A DNA stretch of 64,000 nt from Oscillospiraceae bacterium (lineage in GTDB: Bacteria; Bacillota; Clostridia; Oscillospirales; Oscillospiraceae): contig JAFVCD010000039.1 of assembly GCA_017479425.1 (NCBI GenBank), forward strand, positions 1 to 64,000. Direction: 5' to 3'. Below, one piece after another: positions 41,543-50,864 of this stretch. Below the pieces are notes generated by a model. The model had not been told where the DNA came from and searched no databases. It was given only the letters and a program-made list of their open reading frames with translations. Position 1 is the first letter of the stretch. Every line of letters starts with the position of its first letter. The position numbers and the translations under genes are program-made.

Positions 41543-42079
41543 TCACTCCAAAATAACTTTGCCGTTCTTCTTAAAATAGTCGACCATTGATATTATATTC
41601 AGCGCAACTATTATGAGCGTCGAAATATTGTTTATTGTGAATATCCCCACACCCGCTTCGCCGAAAACGAGCATTACGGGTATGAGCACCATCGTGACCG
41701 CGGTCTTGACCTTGCCGGACCGGCCCGCCGCCATGACGATATTGCGGCTTGCGGCGACCATTCTGAGTCCGTCCATCGCAAGGTCGCGGCCGATGACGAT
41801 CATTGCCGCCCAGGCAGGCAGAGCGCCGAGACCGACAAAGCACACAAGTGCGCTCGTCACGAGCATCTTATCCGCAAGGGGATCCATAAACTTTCCGAAA
41901 TTCGTTATCTCATTGTTCTTTCGCGCTAGATATCCGTCAAGCCAGTCGGTCAGCGAGGCGGCGATGAATACGATAACCGCGCCGACCTTCGCGCCCGTGA
42001 GCGCAAGCGCTATGTACACCGGCACGAGCACCATTCGCACTATCGTGAGGATATTCGGCACGTTCAAAAGCTTCTTCAT
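41543..42079 (-). CDS. pgsA: CDP-diacylglycerol-glycerol-3-phosphate 3-phosphatidyltransferase
   Basis: Membrane enzyme committing CDP-DAG to phosphatidylglycerol. 178 aa, about five TM helices, with the CDP-alcohol phosphotransferase motif DWLDGYLARKNNEIT-N-FGKFMDPLADK giving the conserved Asp/Gly/Ala-Arg/Asp residues. Start overlaps the rimO stop by 4 bp; rimO-pgsA is a frequent Firmicutes arrangement. Confidence 0.95.
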   Translation of the reverse strand: MKKLLNVPNILTIVRMVLVPVYIALALTGAKVGAVIVFIAASLTDWLDGYLARKNNEITNFGKFMDPLADKMLVTSALVCFVGLGALPAWAAMIVIGRDLAMDGLRMVAASRNIVMAAGRSGKVKTAVTMVLIPVMLVFGEAGVGIFTINNISTLIIVALNIISMVDYFKKNGKVILE

Positions 42080-43380
42080 AGCTTTTCACCCACAAGCTCG
42101 CCGTCGAGCTCGCCGCGGATGACGATATTGTAGAACTCTCCCGCCGCGATATCCTCGCCGGAAAACCATATAACGCCGTCCACATCCGGGCTCTCGGCAA
42201 AGCTTCTGCCGAACCACATATTCATTTCCTCGTCATAGCCCTCGCAGAGGATCTCGGTCTCGGTGTTCACGCGCGAGGCGTTGAATTCATCCATGATCCG
42301 CGCCTGCAAATCATTTACAATAATGGCGCGGTCGTTGGCCTCCTCGGTGGATACATGCTCCATCTTGGCGGCGTCCGTACCCTCCTCGGGGCTGAAGGCG
42401 AAAACTCCGGCGCGCTCGATCTTTGCTTCTCTCAGGAAAGTACAAAGCTCCTCAAACTCCGCTTCGCCCTCACCGGGAAGTCCGGTGATTATGCTCGTTC
42501 TCAGCACAAGTCCGGGAATGCGCTCACGGAGCTTCTTAAAGAGCGCTCGAATATCGTCGCCGGTACCGCGGCGGCGCATTTTTTTGAGGATCGCGTTATT
42601 TATGTGCTGAATGGGGATATCGAGGTATCTCAGCACCTTCGGCTCAGAAACGATGCAGTCAATCATCGCGTCGTCAACGGCGTCGGGATAGAGATAGTGG
42701 AGCCTTATCCAGTGTATTTTCTCAATTTTGCAAAGCTCATGCACAAGCTCGGGAAGCATTTTCTTCTTATAGAGGTCAACGCCGTAGAGCGTCGGGTCCT
42801 GGGCAACGATAATAAGCTCTCTTACGCCGTTTTCCGCCATCTCCTTTGCCTCGGCGACTATCTTTTCCATAGGGCGCGAGCGGTATCTGCCCCTCAGCGA
42901 CGGGATAACGCAGTAGGCGCAGTTGTGGCTGCACCCCTCGGCGACCTTTATGTAGCCCCAGCTCGGGCCGGTGGAAACAATGCGTTCGTCCTCGGATATA
43001 GGGGCGTTTATGTCGGCGAAAAACTCCTTTTTCTCGCCCTCTATCGCCTCAACCACCTTGTCCGCCGAGGCAGTGCCGATAACGGCGTCGACCTCCGGCA
43101 TCTCCTCGAGAAGCTCGGACTTGTAGCGCTGTGCAAGACAGCCGGCGACGACGAGCTTTTTAAGCTTTCCCGTTTCCTTGTACGCCGCGACCTTGAGGAT
43201 ATTTTCTATCGCCTCACTCTGTGCGCTCTCAATAAAGGCGCAGGTATTTATTACGGCGAAGTCCGCCTCCTCGGGATCGTCGGTTATCTCATAGCCCGCC
43301 TTGTCAAGAAGCGAGAGCATCTGCTCGGAGTCGATGAGGTTTTTCGCGCAGCCGAGACTTATCATCAAAACTTTTGGCAT
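42076..43380 (-). CDS. rimO: Ribosomal protein S12 methylthiotransferase RimO
   Basis: Radical SAM enzyme adding a methylthio group to Asp of S12. 434 aa: N-terminal UPF0004 domain with Cys in SLGCAKNLIDSE, NTCAF and AGCLAQRY (auxiliary cluster), radical SAM CxxxCxxC in EGCSHNCAYCVIP, and a C-terminal TRAM domain (about 365-434). The SLGCAKN and absence of MiaB-specific features support RimO. 14 bp after recX. Confidence 0.96.
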   Translation of the reverse strand: MPKVLMISLGCAKNLIDSEQMLSLLDKAGYEITDDPEEADFAVINTCAFIESAQSEAIENILKVAAYKETGKLKKLVVAGCLAQRYKSELLEEMPEVDAVIGTASADKVVEAIEGEKKEFFADINAPISEDERIVSTGPSWGYIKVAEGCSHNCAYCVIPSLRGRYRSRPMEKIVAEAKEMAENGVRELIIVAQDPTLYGVDLYKKKMLPELVHELCKIEKIHWIRLHYLYPDAVDDAMIDCIVSEPKVLRYLDIPIQHINNAILKKMRRRGTGDDIRALFKKLRERIPGLVLRTSIITGLPGEGEAEFEELCTFLREAKIERAGVFAFSPEEGTDAAKMEHVSTEEANDRAIIVNDLQARIMDEFNASRVNTETEILCEGYDEEMNMWFGRSFAESPDVDGVIWFSGEDIAAGEFYNIVIRGELDGELVGEKL

Positions 43381-43394
43381 GGTTTTTCTCCAAT

Positions 43395-44039
43395 TTAATC
43401 TTCTGTGTAATCATTGAGGGCGTCGGTATAGCGACCGAGCGCCTCTTTAATCTCAGACCACGAAAAGCCGCGGCGAAGGAGCATATCCGTCGCCTTTTTG
43501 ACCTCCTTGCGGTCTGAAAAGTCCGCGTTTCTGAGCTTTCGCTCGAGGAGCGCGTCGAGCTTTCCGGAGTTTTCCGGCGCTTCGTCTATGGCTTCCGCCC
43601 AAAGCTCGCGGTCAATACCGCGCTTTAACAGCTCCTGCCGCACTCTCCCGGCGCCGTAGCCCATCCGCTTATAGTGCCGCGCGACCGCGCCGGCGTACTC
43701 GCGGTCGTTAATCGCGCCGACGCGCTCCATAAGGTCGGCGGCATACTCGGCGGAGGCTTCCTCCTCGCCCTTCTCGACGAGCTTTTTTATAAGCTCCCTT
43801 CGGCTCATCTGCCGCTTTTCGAGAAGTCTGAGCGCCCGCTCCTTCGCACCGAAGCGCTTTGAATGCTCTCGCAGTGAGGCGAGCTCCTCATCATTAAGCT
43901 CCCGCCCGTCGTAGAGCGAAAGGTCGGCAACAGCAGCAAGGTCAACGGAGAGCCTCTCGCCGTTTTCGAGCTCTGCGTAGTATCTCTCCGCCATGTGGAC
44001 CGATTTTGTAAGCTTTGTGAGTTTCAAAAATGCTGGCAT
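43395..44039 (-). CDS. recX: Regulatory protein RecX
   Basis: Modulator of RecA filaments. 214 aa, made of an N-terminal RecX-specific strand region (ITKL-like FLKLTKLTKSVH, AERYYAELENGERLSV) and tandem three-helix repeats (ALRLLEKRQMSRRELIKKL, GAGRVRQELLKRGIDREL, MLLRRGFSWSEIKEAL). Lies 14 bp downstream of recA. The start at 44039 fits the family N-terminus although the upstream site is weak. Confidence 0.9.
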   Translation of the reverse strand: MPAFLKLTKLTKSVHMAERYYAELENGERLSVDLAAVADLSLYDGRELNDEELASLREHSKRFGAKERALRLLEKRQMSRRELIKKLVEKGEEEASAEYAADLMERVGAINDREYAGAVARHYKRMGYGAGRVRQELLKRGIDRELWAEAIDEAPENSGKLDALLERKLRNADFSDRKEVKKATDMLLRRGFSWSEIKEALGRYTDALNDYTED

Positions 44040-44053
44040 TTTTTCGAAATGTT

Positions 44054-45157
44054 TCAGCCTTCAAAGTCCTCAGCTGAAATATCTACAGCACGTCCCGCCG
44101 CCTGAGCCGCGATCTTCGCCTGCGGGCTCATGAGCTTGACGGCATTGGCTCGAATTTTAGCCTCGATCTCATCGCAGATATCGGGGTTATCCTTAAGGTA
44201 CTGCTTCACCCCGTCGCGGCCCTGGATGCGGGTCTCGCCGACGGTGTACCAGGCGCCGCCCTTCTCGATTATATCGAGCTTCGCCGCAAGGTCGACGATC
44301 TCGCCGTACTTCGAGATGCCCTCGCCGTACATGATGTCGAACTCAGCCTCCTTGAACGGGGGCGCAACCTTGTTCTTGACGATTTTCGCCCTTGTGTGGT
44401 TGCCGACCATCTCGGAGCCGTTCTTGAGCGTTTCGACCCTGCGAACATCGATTCTGACGGAGGCGAAATACTTGAGCGCGCGGCCGCCGGGAGTTGTTTC
44501 GGGGTTGCCGTACATAACGCCGATCTTCTCGCGCAGCTGGTTGATGAAGATAACGACGCAGTTTGTCTTGGAGATGATACCGGCAAGCTTTCTGAGAGCC
44601 TGGCTCATAAGTCTTGCGAGAACGCCGACGGAAGAGTCGCCCATCTCGCCCTCGATCTCGCTTCTCGGAACGAGCGCCGCAACGGAGTCGACTACAACGA
44701 TATCGACAGCGCCGCTGCGAACGAGGGTCTCGGTAATCGCGAGTGCGTCCTCGCCGGTGTCCGGCTGGGAGATGAGCAGGTTCTCGATGTTTACGCCGAG
44801 AGCTCTCGCGTAAGCCGGCTCAAGGGCGTGCTCAACGTCGATATACGCGGCTTCGCCGCCCTCCTTCTGAGCTGAGGCGACCATGTGAAGCGCGAGAGTC
44901 GTCTTACCGGAGGACTCGGGGCCGTAGATCTCAATAATTCTTCCCTTGGGAACGCCGCCGATGCCGAGGGCGAGGTCGAGGGATAGGGAGCCCGTCGGCA
45001 GAGCCTCAACATTTACCTGCATACCGTCGCCGAGGCGCATAATGCTGCCCTTGCCGTAGCTTTTTTCTATCTGACTGATGGCGTTTTCCAGCGCCTGCTT
45101 TTTGTTATCCGCGGACGGGAGCGTGGAAAGCACCGGTGTTCTCTTCTTCTCTGCCAT
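44054..45157 (-). CDS. recA: Recombinase RecA
   Basis: Homologous recombination and SOS coprotease. 367 aa, Walker [10 protein letters not shown] (79-87), Walker [13 protein letters not shown]1 [22 protein letters not shown] (ends given), and L2/DNA-binding [27 protein letters not shown] (ends [21 protein letters not shown]). RBS AAGGAGA upstream. No LexA-type SOS box is evident in the 18-bp gap to prmC, as expected for an internal operon position. Confidence 0.98.
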   Translation of the reverse strand: MAEKKRTPVLSTLPSADNKKQALENAISQIEKSYGKGSIMRLGDGMQVNVEALPTGSLSLDLALGIGGVPKGRIIEIYGPESSGKTTLALHMVASAQKEGGEAAYIDVEHALEPAYARALGVNIENLLISQPDTGEDALAITETLVRSGAVDIVVVDSVAALVPRSEIEGEMGDSSVGVLARLMSQALRKLAGIISKTNCVVIFINQLREKIGVMYGNPETTPGGRALKYFASVRIDVRRVETLKNGSEMVGNHTRAKIVKNKVAPPFKEAEFDIMYGEGISKYGEIVDLAAKLDIIEKGGAWYTVGETRIQGRDGVKQYLKDNPDICDEIEAKIRANAVKLMSPQAKIAAQAAGRAVDISAEDFEG

Positions 45158-45175
45158 TTTCTTTTCTCCTTAGCT

Positions 45176-46039
45176 TTATTTTTTCCTGAGACCCGCGATC
45201 ACGCGCTTCGTGCCTGCCGGGTCCTCGTAGTATTCAACCTTTTCAAATTTTGCCTTTTCGAGCATTCTGCCTATCTTCTCAGCCTGACCCTCGCCGCATT
45301 CAAAAAGTATCGACCCGCCGGGCTTCAATATATCCGTCCAGTGCGGGATCATCGCGCGGTAGAAATCAAGTCCGTCTGGCCCGCCGTCCAGCGCCTCCAC
45401 CGGCTCGAAATCCTTTACGGAGTTGTCGAGCGTCAGCACCTCAAAGCTCGGAACGTACGGCGGATTCGACACGATGAGATCGAATTTTCCAAGCAGCGTC
45501 GGGGGATCCTTCATCGCGTCCGCCTCAAGGACTGTGGTGTTCTGCGTAACGGAGTTTTTAAGGCAGTTGTGGCGCGCGATCCTCAGCGCCTTCATCGAAT
45601 TATCCGCGAGGATAACGCGGCAGTCGCGCTTCATTCTGGCGATCGAGATTCCTATACAGCCCGTTCCGCAGCACATATCGAGCACTCTTCTGCCCGGCTC
45701 GCTGCTCTCGCGGAGTATGCCGAGCGCCTTTTCTGCGAGAAGCTCAGTATCAGGTCTCGGAATGAGCACGCCCGGGTCCACCTTCATCGGCAGCCCCATA
45801 AACTCCCATTCTCCGAGAACGTAGGCGAGCGGCTCATCGTTTTTCCTGCGCTCAATAAGCTCCTGCACCCGCTCCTCGGTATCGCCGAGGGCGTAGAGCT
45901 TGAGATCGCGGTAAAACTCCTCCTTGCTCTTTCCCGCGACGGCGCTTATTATGAGCCTCGCCTCGAGGTCGAAGGCCTCGACTCCCGCTCTTTTGAGCTC
46001 ATGTCGCGCCGCAAGGTAGATATCATTATAGGTTTTCAT
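45176..46039 (-). CDS. prmC: Peptide chain release factor N5-glutamine methyltransferase
   Basis: Methylates the GGQ glutamine of RF1/RF2. 287 aa: N-terminal helical domain (AGKSKEEFYRDLKLYA), VLIPRPDTELL, SAM motif VLDMCCGTGCIGISIA (usual Gly replaced by Cys-Cys), NPPYVPS catalytic loop, and ALDGGPDGLDFYRAMI. In many Firmicutes prmC pairs with prfA; here it follows yqhQ and precedes recA. Confidence 0.95.
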   Translation of the reverse strand: MKTYNDIYLAARHELKRAGVEAFDLEARLIISAVAGKSKEEFYRDLKLYALGDTEERVQELIERRKNDEPLAYVLGEWEFMGLPMKVDPGVLIPRPDTELLAEKALGILRESSEPGRRVLDMCCGTGCIGISIARMKRDCRVILADNSMKALRIARHNCLKNSVTQNTTVLEADAMKDPPTLLGKFDLIVSNPPYVPSFEVLTLDNSVKDFEPVEALDGGPDGLDFYRAMIPHWTDILKPGGSILFECGEGQAEKIGRMLEKAKFEKVEYYEDPAGTKRVIAGLRKK

Positions 46040-46054
46040 AGCTGTTTCCTCTTT

Positions 46055-46999
46055 TTACCAGTTATCCTTGCCCTTTTCCTCGGGAATAACGAGCTCGATC
46101 GCGCGGATCGCGACCTCGAGCATACTGTCATCCGGCTCCTGCGTTGTAATAAGCTGCAGCGCCTTGCCGGGAGCCGATACGACGCGCGTAAAGAGGTTAT
46201 CGTGCCTTCCGGCGTATTTTATGATCTCATAGCTGATGCCGACGGTAACGGGCAGCAGCACAAGGCGCATTATCATTCTTACCCAGACGTTTGACCAGCG
46301 GACAAGGCTGAAAACGAGTATCGACACCATCATAACTATGAAGATGAAGCTCGTTCCGCATCTCGGGTGAAGGCGCGGCTGCTTGCGGCAGTTCTCGACT
46401 GTGAGCGGCAGACCCGCCTCGTAGCAGAAAATCGTCTTATGCTCGGCTCCGTGGTACATCCACACGCGCTTTATCTCCTTCATATTCGACACAAGGAGCA
46501 TATAGCTGAGGAAAATTATGATCCTCAGAACGCCCTCGGCGAGGTTGCGGAGTATGCCGTTTCCGATAAATGGCTCTACGATGCCGGCAAGCACAGTCGG
46601 AAGCAGGATGAACAGTCCGACGCTCATCGCAATTCCGATAACGACAGCGATTGCGACTATCGCCTTCTGCGCTTTCTCGGCCGGAAGGTGCTCCATAAGC
46701 CACTCATCAACCTTGCCCGGCTCCTCGTTTTCCTCCTCCGGCAGAAACTCCGCGGAGTACATAAGAGCCTTTGTTCCCTTTACCATGCTGTCTATGAAAT
46801 TTACCGAGCCGCGGATTATCGGCCACCCCAGAATCGGGTACTTATCCTTTAGGCTCGTGACGGGCTCGACCTTTTCGACAAGCTCGCCGTTTGGTTTTCT
46901 GACGACTACGGACTCCTTCTCGGGGCCGCGCATCAGTATGCCCTCCATCAGCGCCTGACCGCCGATAGAGGTGCGGAATGAACACTGTTTTTCGCTCAT
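46055..46999 (-). CDS. DUF1385 (YqhQ-like) membrane protein
   Basis: 314-aa member of the DUF1385/YqhQ family. N-terminal SIGGQALMEGILMRGP signature, about five TM segments (VAIAVVIGIAMSVGLFILL, IIIFLSYMLLV, FIFIVMMVSILVFSLV, LVLLPVTVGISYEI), and the conserved HGAEHKTIFCYE and RLHPRCGTSF motifs. Function not established; the His/Glu/Cys clusters suggest metal binding. The yqhQ-prmC neighbourhood is conserved in Firmicutes. Confidence 0.92.
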   Translation of the reverse strand: MSEKQCSFRTSIGGQALMEGILMRGPEKESVVVRKPNGELVEKVEPVTSLKDKYPILGWPIIRGSVNFIDSMVKGTKALMYSAEFLPEEENEEPGKVDEWLMEHLPAEKAQKAIVAIAVVIGIAMSVGLFILLPTVLAGIVEPFIGNGILRNLAEGVLRIIIFLSYMLLVSNMKEIKRVWMYHGAEHKTIFCYEAGLPLTVENCRKQPRLHPRCGTSFIFIVMMVSILVFSLVRWSNVWVRMIMRLVLLPVTVGISYEIIKYAGRHDNLFTRVVSAPGKALQLITTQEPDDSMLEVAIRAIELVIPEEKGKDNW

Positions 47000-47013
47000 A
47001 TTCTATCTTCCTT

Positions 47014-48447
47014 CTATTCTGCCATGCCCGGCAGCTTTATTTGCACGAGCGTTCCGCCGCCCTCAGCGTTCGAGAGCGTGAGCGAGCCGCCGTGGTATCT
47101 TATGATTTCATCGCAGACGGCAAGCCCTATGCCGCTGCCGCGCTTCTTCGATGAGCCCTTGTAGAACTTCATCTTGACCTTGTCGAGCTCGTCCTCCGGT
47201 ATTCCGGGGCCGAAGTCGCGGATGTTGATTATAACCTCGCCGTCAAGCGTGCGAGTGCCGACGTAGAGCTTTTTGCCCTCGGCGGCGTACTTTGCGGCGT
47301 TGTCGAAGATGTTGAAGAAAACCTGCCTTAGCCTGCCGGCGTCGCCGTTTATCATCGGCAGCTCAGCGTCGGAGGGGTCGTATTCGAGCTCCATGCCGTC
47401 ATCCTTGAGTATCTCCTTGTAGGCGAAGATGCTGTCCTCCAGCTCGGCGCCGACGTCCATCGGCTCACAGCTCAAGGTAAAGCGCCCGTCCTGCATTCTC
47501 GTGAATTCCAGAAGCTCCTCGACCATCTTCGTAAGGCGGCGCGACTCTGCGATTATTATGCCGACGCCGCGCTTCTGATCCTCGTCGAGTCCCTCGTCGA
47601 AGGCGAGGGTTTCGCCCCAGCCCGTTATCGCCGTGAGCGGCGTTCTCAGCTCGTGGGAGATCGAGGAAATGAACTCGGTCTGCGCCCTCTCGGCTCTTGA
47701 GAGCTTCAGCGACATATCGTTCAGAACGTCGGCAAGCTCGCCGATCTCATCCTCGTACTTTTTCGTTATCTGTGTGCCGTAGCTGCCCTCGGAAATGCGC
47801 TGGGCGACGGCGGTTATCTCCTGCATCGGCTCGACCACCGACGAGAGGAACACTAAATTTATGAAGATAACGAGCAATATCACCGCAAGCCCGATGCCGA
47901 CCGCGGTAAGAATGCCCACCACGTTCTGTCTGTCCACAAGCCTGAGGCTCGTGACGTAGCGCATAACGCCGATAACGGCGCCGTCGGAATATCGAAGCGG
48001 CGCAGAGACCGCCATAATGCGCTCGCCGGTGCCCTCGTTCACGCCGACCCAGCTCGAAACCCGCCCGGAGTTGAGGGCGTCGCCGATGTCGGACGTGCCG
48101 GGGGTCTGTCCGGCTGTCATGGAATAGCTCGAGAGCAGTATTCTGCCCGTTGTGTCGATGAACTGTAAATCGAGCTTCGCCGCGTCGTCAAAGGACTCGA
48201 TGTAGAGGTACGCGGAGTCATAATACTCCGAATACGTGCGCGTGACGTAGCTTGCGAAGAAGTCCGCCGTGGTCGTTGCCTTGATGATAAGTCCCTCGCG
48301 CACAGTCGCAGTGTTGTTCGTTATCGTCGTAACGGCAAAGAGCGTGACCGTAAGCACAACGATGAGGGCGATGACTGCGAGGGTGGATATAAACCACCTG
48401 CGGCGCAGTCCCTTAATCTGCGGCATCGCTATTCTGTTGTCGCTCAC
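47014..48447 (-). CDS. Sensor histidine kinase
   Basis: Two-component kinase, 477 aa: TM1 (about 18-41), an extracytoplasmic sensor (about 42-172), TM2 (about 177-200), HAMP (about 201-253), HisKA with His265 in ISHELRTP, and HATPase with N-box IFDNAAKYA, DFGPGIPE and SGIGLAVC. Architecture resembles WalK/ResE types but lacks an obvious PAS domain. Paired with the response regulator upstream, separated by a 91-bp gap containing a palindromic repeat. Confidence 0.95.
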   Translation of the reverse strand: MSDNRIAMPQIKGLRRRWFISTLAVIALIVVLTVTLFAVTTITNNTATVREGLIIKATTTADFFASYVTRTYSEYYDSAYLYIESFDDAAKLDLQFIDTTGRILLSSYSMTAGQTPGTSDIGDALNSGRVSSWVGVNEGTGERIMAVSAPLRYSDGAVIGVMRYVTSLRLVDRQNVVGILTAVGIGLAVILLVIFINLVFLSSVVEPMQEITAVAQRISEGSYGTQITKKYEDEIGELADVLNDMSLKLSRAERAQTEFISSISHELRTPLTAITGWGETLAFDEGLDEDQKRGVGIIIAESRRLTKMVEELLEFTRMQDGRFTLSCEPMDVGAELEDSIFAYKEILKDDGMELEYDPSDAELPMINGDAGRLRQVFFNIFDNAAKYAAEGKKLYVGTRTLDGEVIINIRDFGPGIPEDELDKVKMKFYKGSSKKRGSGIGLAVCDEIIRYHGGSLTLSNAEGGGTLVQIKLPGMAE

Positions 48448-48473
48448 ACAGTCACCTTCTTTGCCATAGTTAT

Positions 48474-48515
48474 GTCATTGCGAGGCAGTGCTCACACTGG
48501 CGCGGCAATCCGCTC
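48474..48515. repeat. REP-like CATTGCGAG palindromic repeat
   Basis: GTCATTGCGAGGCAGTG...CACTGGCGCGGCAATCC, a hairpin-capable sequence (CAGTG/CACTG core, TTGC/GCAA ends) resembling the widespread intergenic CATTGCGAG...GGCAATCC family of many bacteria. It lies between response regulator and kinase genes of one operon. Confidence 0.7.
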
Positions 48516-48537
48516 GCATTTTTCCGAAAGTGAAGCG

Positions 48538-49227
48538 CTATATGCCCCACTTGTAGCCGTAGCCCCAGACCGTGTTGATGTAGCTCGGGTTTGTGGGGTC
48601 GTCCTCGATCTTAATTCTGAGGCGGCGGATATTGACATCGACGATCTTGAGCTCGCCGAAGTAGTCGCGCCCCCAGACGCTGTTGAGAATATCCTCGCGG
48701 CTCAGCGCCCTGCCCGGGTTATCCATAAAGAGCTTCATTATGGAGTACTCCACCTGCGTGAGCTTTACCTTCTCGCCGTTTTTCTCAAGCGTGCGGGAGT
48801 GGGTGTTGAGGTGGAACGGGCCCTGCACAAGCTCATCCTTCGGCGCTTCCTCCTCGCCGTCGCCTACCCTGCGGATAAGCGCGTCCACGCGCGCGGTAAG
48901 CTCCGCCGGAGAGAAGGGCTTTGTAACGTAATCGTCAGCGCCGGTCATAAGGCCGGTGACCTTGTCCATCTCCTGCGTGCGAGCGGTGAGCATGATAATA
49001 CCCATCTTGCTGTTTGTCGCCCTTATCTGACGGCAAACCTCAAAGCCGTCGATATCCGGCAGCATGATATCGAGAAGCGCCACCTTGATATCCGGATTTT
49101 CCTTCATTTTTTGCAGAGCCTCGGCGCCTGTCGCCGCCTCTATCGGCTCATAGCCGCTGCGCTTCAGGTTGATTACCACAAAGCTGCGGATGGACTGCTC
49201 GTCCTCAAGTACAAGTATCTTTTTCAT
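48538..49227 (-). CDS. OmpR/PhoB-family response regulator
   Basis: 229 aa: receiver domain with phospho-acceptor Asp53 (LLDIMLPDIDG), Thr in LTART and Lys in YVTKPFSP, then a winged-helix DNA-binding domain (VKLTQVEYSIMKLFMDNPG, VDVNIRRLRIKIEDDP, VWGYGYKW). Partner of the downstream kinase; the upstream gene is an FG-GAP-like lipoprotein 2 bp away, so all three are cotranscribed. Confidence 0.96.
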   Translation of the reverse strand: MKKILVLEDEQSIRSFVVINLKRSGYEPIEAATGAEALQKMKENPDIKVALLDIMLPDIDGFEVCRQIRATNSKMGIIMLTARTQEMDKVTGLMTGADDYVTKPFSPAELTARVDALIRRVGDGEEEAPKDELVQGPFHLNTHSRTLEKNGEKVKLTQVEYSIMKLFMDNPGRALSREDILNSVWGRDYFGELKIVDVNIRRLRIKIEDDPTNPSYINTVWGYGYKWGI

Positions 49228-49229
49228 TC

Positions 49230-50555
49230 TCAGCCCTCACCCGTTATCCATTCTGAGTAAAGTATGTTGAAGCTCTCGCGCACCGTGTCGCGGTCAACTC
49301 TTATCGGAAGTCCGCTCTCAGCCGCAGGCAGTATCGCCGCGGCGTAGACTCTGTCCTCCTCGTGGCGCAGTATGAAGCGCCTTCCCGCCGAGGCGCGCTC
49401 CTCGCGGTTGTCGCCCGTTACGGTGTATATCACAAGAAAGTCCGTCGACTCGCCGCCCTCGCCGACAACACTCAGTATGACAGCCCTCTCGCCGCTCGCA
49501 ACCGCCTGGTCGCGCACCGTGATTATATCGCACCAAGCCTCAGGTATCGTGAAATACCACGAATCATCTGTATTCATATAAGTAGAAGCTATGCAGGTGC
49601 GGTAACCCGAGGCATCGTAATGGTACCAGCGCGTGAGGTAGTATATGCTCGCCGCCTCTGACTGATACGGCAGCGCCTCAAGCTGCGGCACCTCGATAAC
49701 TCCGTCGCCGTCGAGATCGCGGCTCCAGATCTGAAGCGGTCTCAGCGTCGAGGATTCGCGGTTCAGCGCGTCTATCGTGAGATTTCTGACGCCGCCCTCT
49801 CCGCTGACGAGGATATCGGTCACAAGTCCGCCGCCGTCCGTTCTGCTTTCAACGATTATCGCCGGCGAGTTGTCCTCAAGCACGGTCGTTCTGACGCGCT
49901 CTACCGCGCGAATCTCGTCGCTCAGCGCACAGCTCTCAGATCTGACAGCCCCGCCGGATGCCCAGAACAGCTCTGCGCTTCCGCTGCCCTCCGGCGCGCC
50001 TGCGTGGAGAACTGCTATCTCGTCAGCACCGTCTCCGTCGAGATCGTAGGCCGAGTATTTAGTGTAGTCGGTGCTGAAAATATTTTGCTCGGAGTATTCC
50101 TTCATAGAGTAGACCGAGAGGATATTCATTCCTGAGGCTATCCTCCATCCCACCGCGATCTCCTTCGAGCCGTCCATATCCATATCGAGGTAGCTGACGG
50201 ATTCAATTCCCGTGCCCTCGCCCTCGATTTTTGCAACCTCGGTGAATTTATCGCCGTCATCCTCGAAGATGTGTATCTTCAGCGGCTTTGCGTCGCCGCG
50301 CACGGAGGTGAAAACGATCGCCTCGGTTTTCCCGTCGCCGTTGAGATCCTCAAGCTGCACCGCCTGGCGGTTCTGACCGGAGGACGGCGAAGCGTACTCC
50401 GCGCCGCCGCTCATAAGCGCGTTTATCTCGCTCTGGAGCGCGATATAGGTCGAGGATAGCTGCGGCAGCGAATAAAAGTCCTCCGCCGTCATCGCAGAGC
50501 AGCCGCATATGAGCGCGCACAGCACTGCGAGCGCCAAAATTTTAAGCTTTTTCAA
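49230..50555 (-). CDS. Lipoprotein with FG-GAP/VCBS-like repeats
   Basis: About 441 aa. Signal peptide with lipobox ICGC, then a region carrying calcium-binding-like DxDxDG repeats (LEDLNGDGKTEAIV, LDMDMDGSKEIAV, AYDLDGDGADEIAV, SRDLDGDGVIEVPQ), typical of FG-GAP/VCBS beta-propeller blades. TTG 50555 is used since GGAGG lies 7 nt upstream. It is the first gene of the operon with a response regulator and kinase, so may help sense or respond to an envelope signal; that is inference. Confidence 0.85.
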   Translation of the reverse strand: MKKLKILALAVLCALICGCSAMTAEDFYSLPQLSSTYIALQSEINALMSGGAEYASPSSGQNRQAVQLEDLNGDGKTEAIVFTSVRGDAKPLKIHIFEDDGDKFTEVAKIEGEGTGIESVSYLDMDMDGSKEIAVGWRIASGMNILSVYSMKEYSEQNIFSTDYTKYSAYDLDGDGADEIAVLHAGAPEGSGSAELFWASGGAVRSESCALSDEIRAVERVRTTVLEDNSPAIIVESRTDGGGLVTDILVSGEGGVRNLTIDALNRESSTLRPLQIWSRDLDGDGVIEVPQLEALPYQSEAASIYYLTRWYHYDASGYRTCIASTYMNTDDSWYFTIPEAWCDIITVRDQAVASGERAVILSVVGEGGESTDFLVIYTVTGDNREERASAGRRFILRHEEDRVYAAAILPAAESGLPIRVDRDTVRESFNILYSEWITGEG

Positions 50556-50650
50556 CCCATCGCCTCCCTTCCGAAAAAATGCACACACTTAGCATAGTAT
50601 AACATTATAATTCTACCACAAGAGGCCTGAAATGTAAAGAAAAAAAGGGC

Positions 50651-50679
50651 TTGCAACCCTTCCCTCTTTCGTGTATAAT
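50651..50679 (+). promoter_or_regulatory. Promoter of tRNA-Leu
   Basis: TTGCAA (50651-50656), 17-nt spacer, perfect TATAAT (50674-50679), 12 bp before the tRNA. Confidence 0.85.
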
Positions 50680-50691
50680 ACCTTGTAGCGT

Positions 50692-50776
50692 GCCGGTGTG
50701 ATGGAATCGGTAGACGTGCTTGACTCAAAATCAAGTGCCGCGAGGCGTGCCGGTTCGAGTCCGGCCACCGGCACCA
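50692..50776 (+). tRNA. tRNA-Leu(CAA)
   Basis: Acceptor stem GCCGGTG/CACCGGC, anticodon stem-loop CTTGA-CTCAAAA-TCAAG giving anticodon CAA, a long class II variable arm (GTGCCGCGAGGCGT), T-loop GTTCGAGTC and encoded CCA at 50774-50776. Length 85 nt. Confidence 0.97.
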
Positions 50777-50815
50777 AAAGCGTCTTTTGTCATATAGGCA
50801 AAAGACGCTTTTTAA
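50777..50815 (+). terminator. Terminator of tRNA-Leu
   Basis: AAAGCGTCTTTTG pairs with CAAAAGACGCTTT followed by TTTAAAA. Confidence 0.92.
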
Positions 50816-50864
50816 AATTCTGTGTTTTAAGCTTAACACCCTGAATTAGAGAGAGTGATACCTG

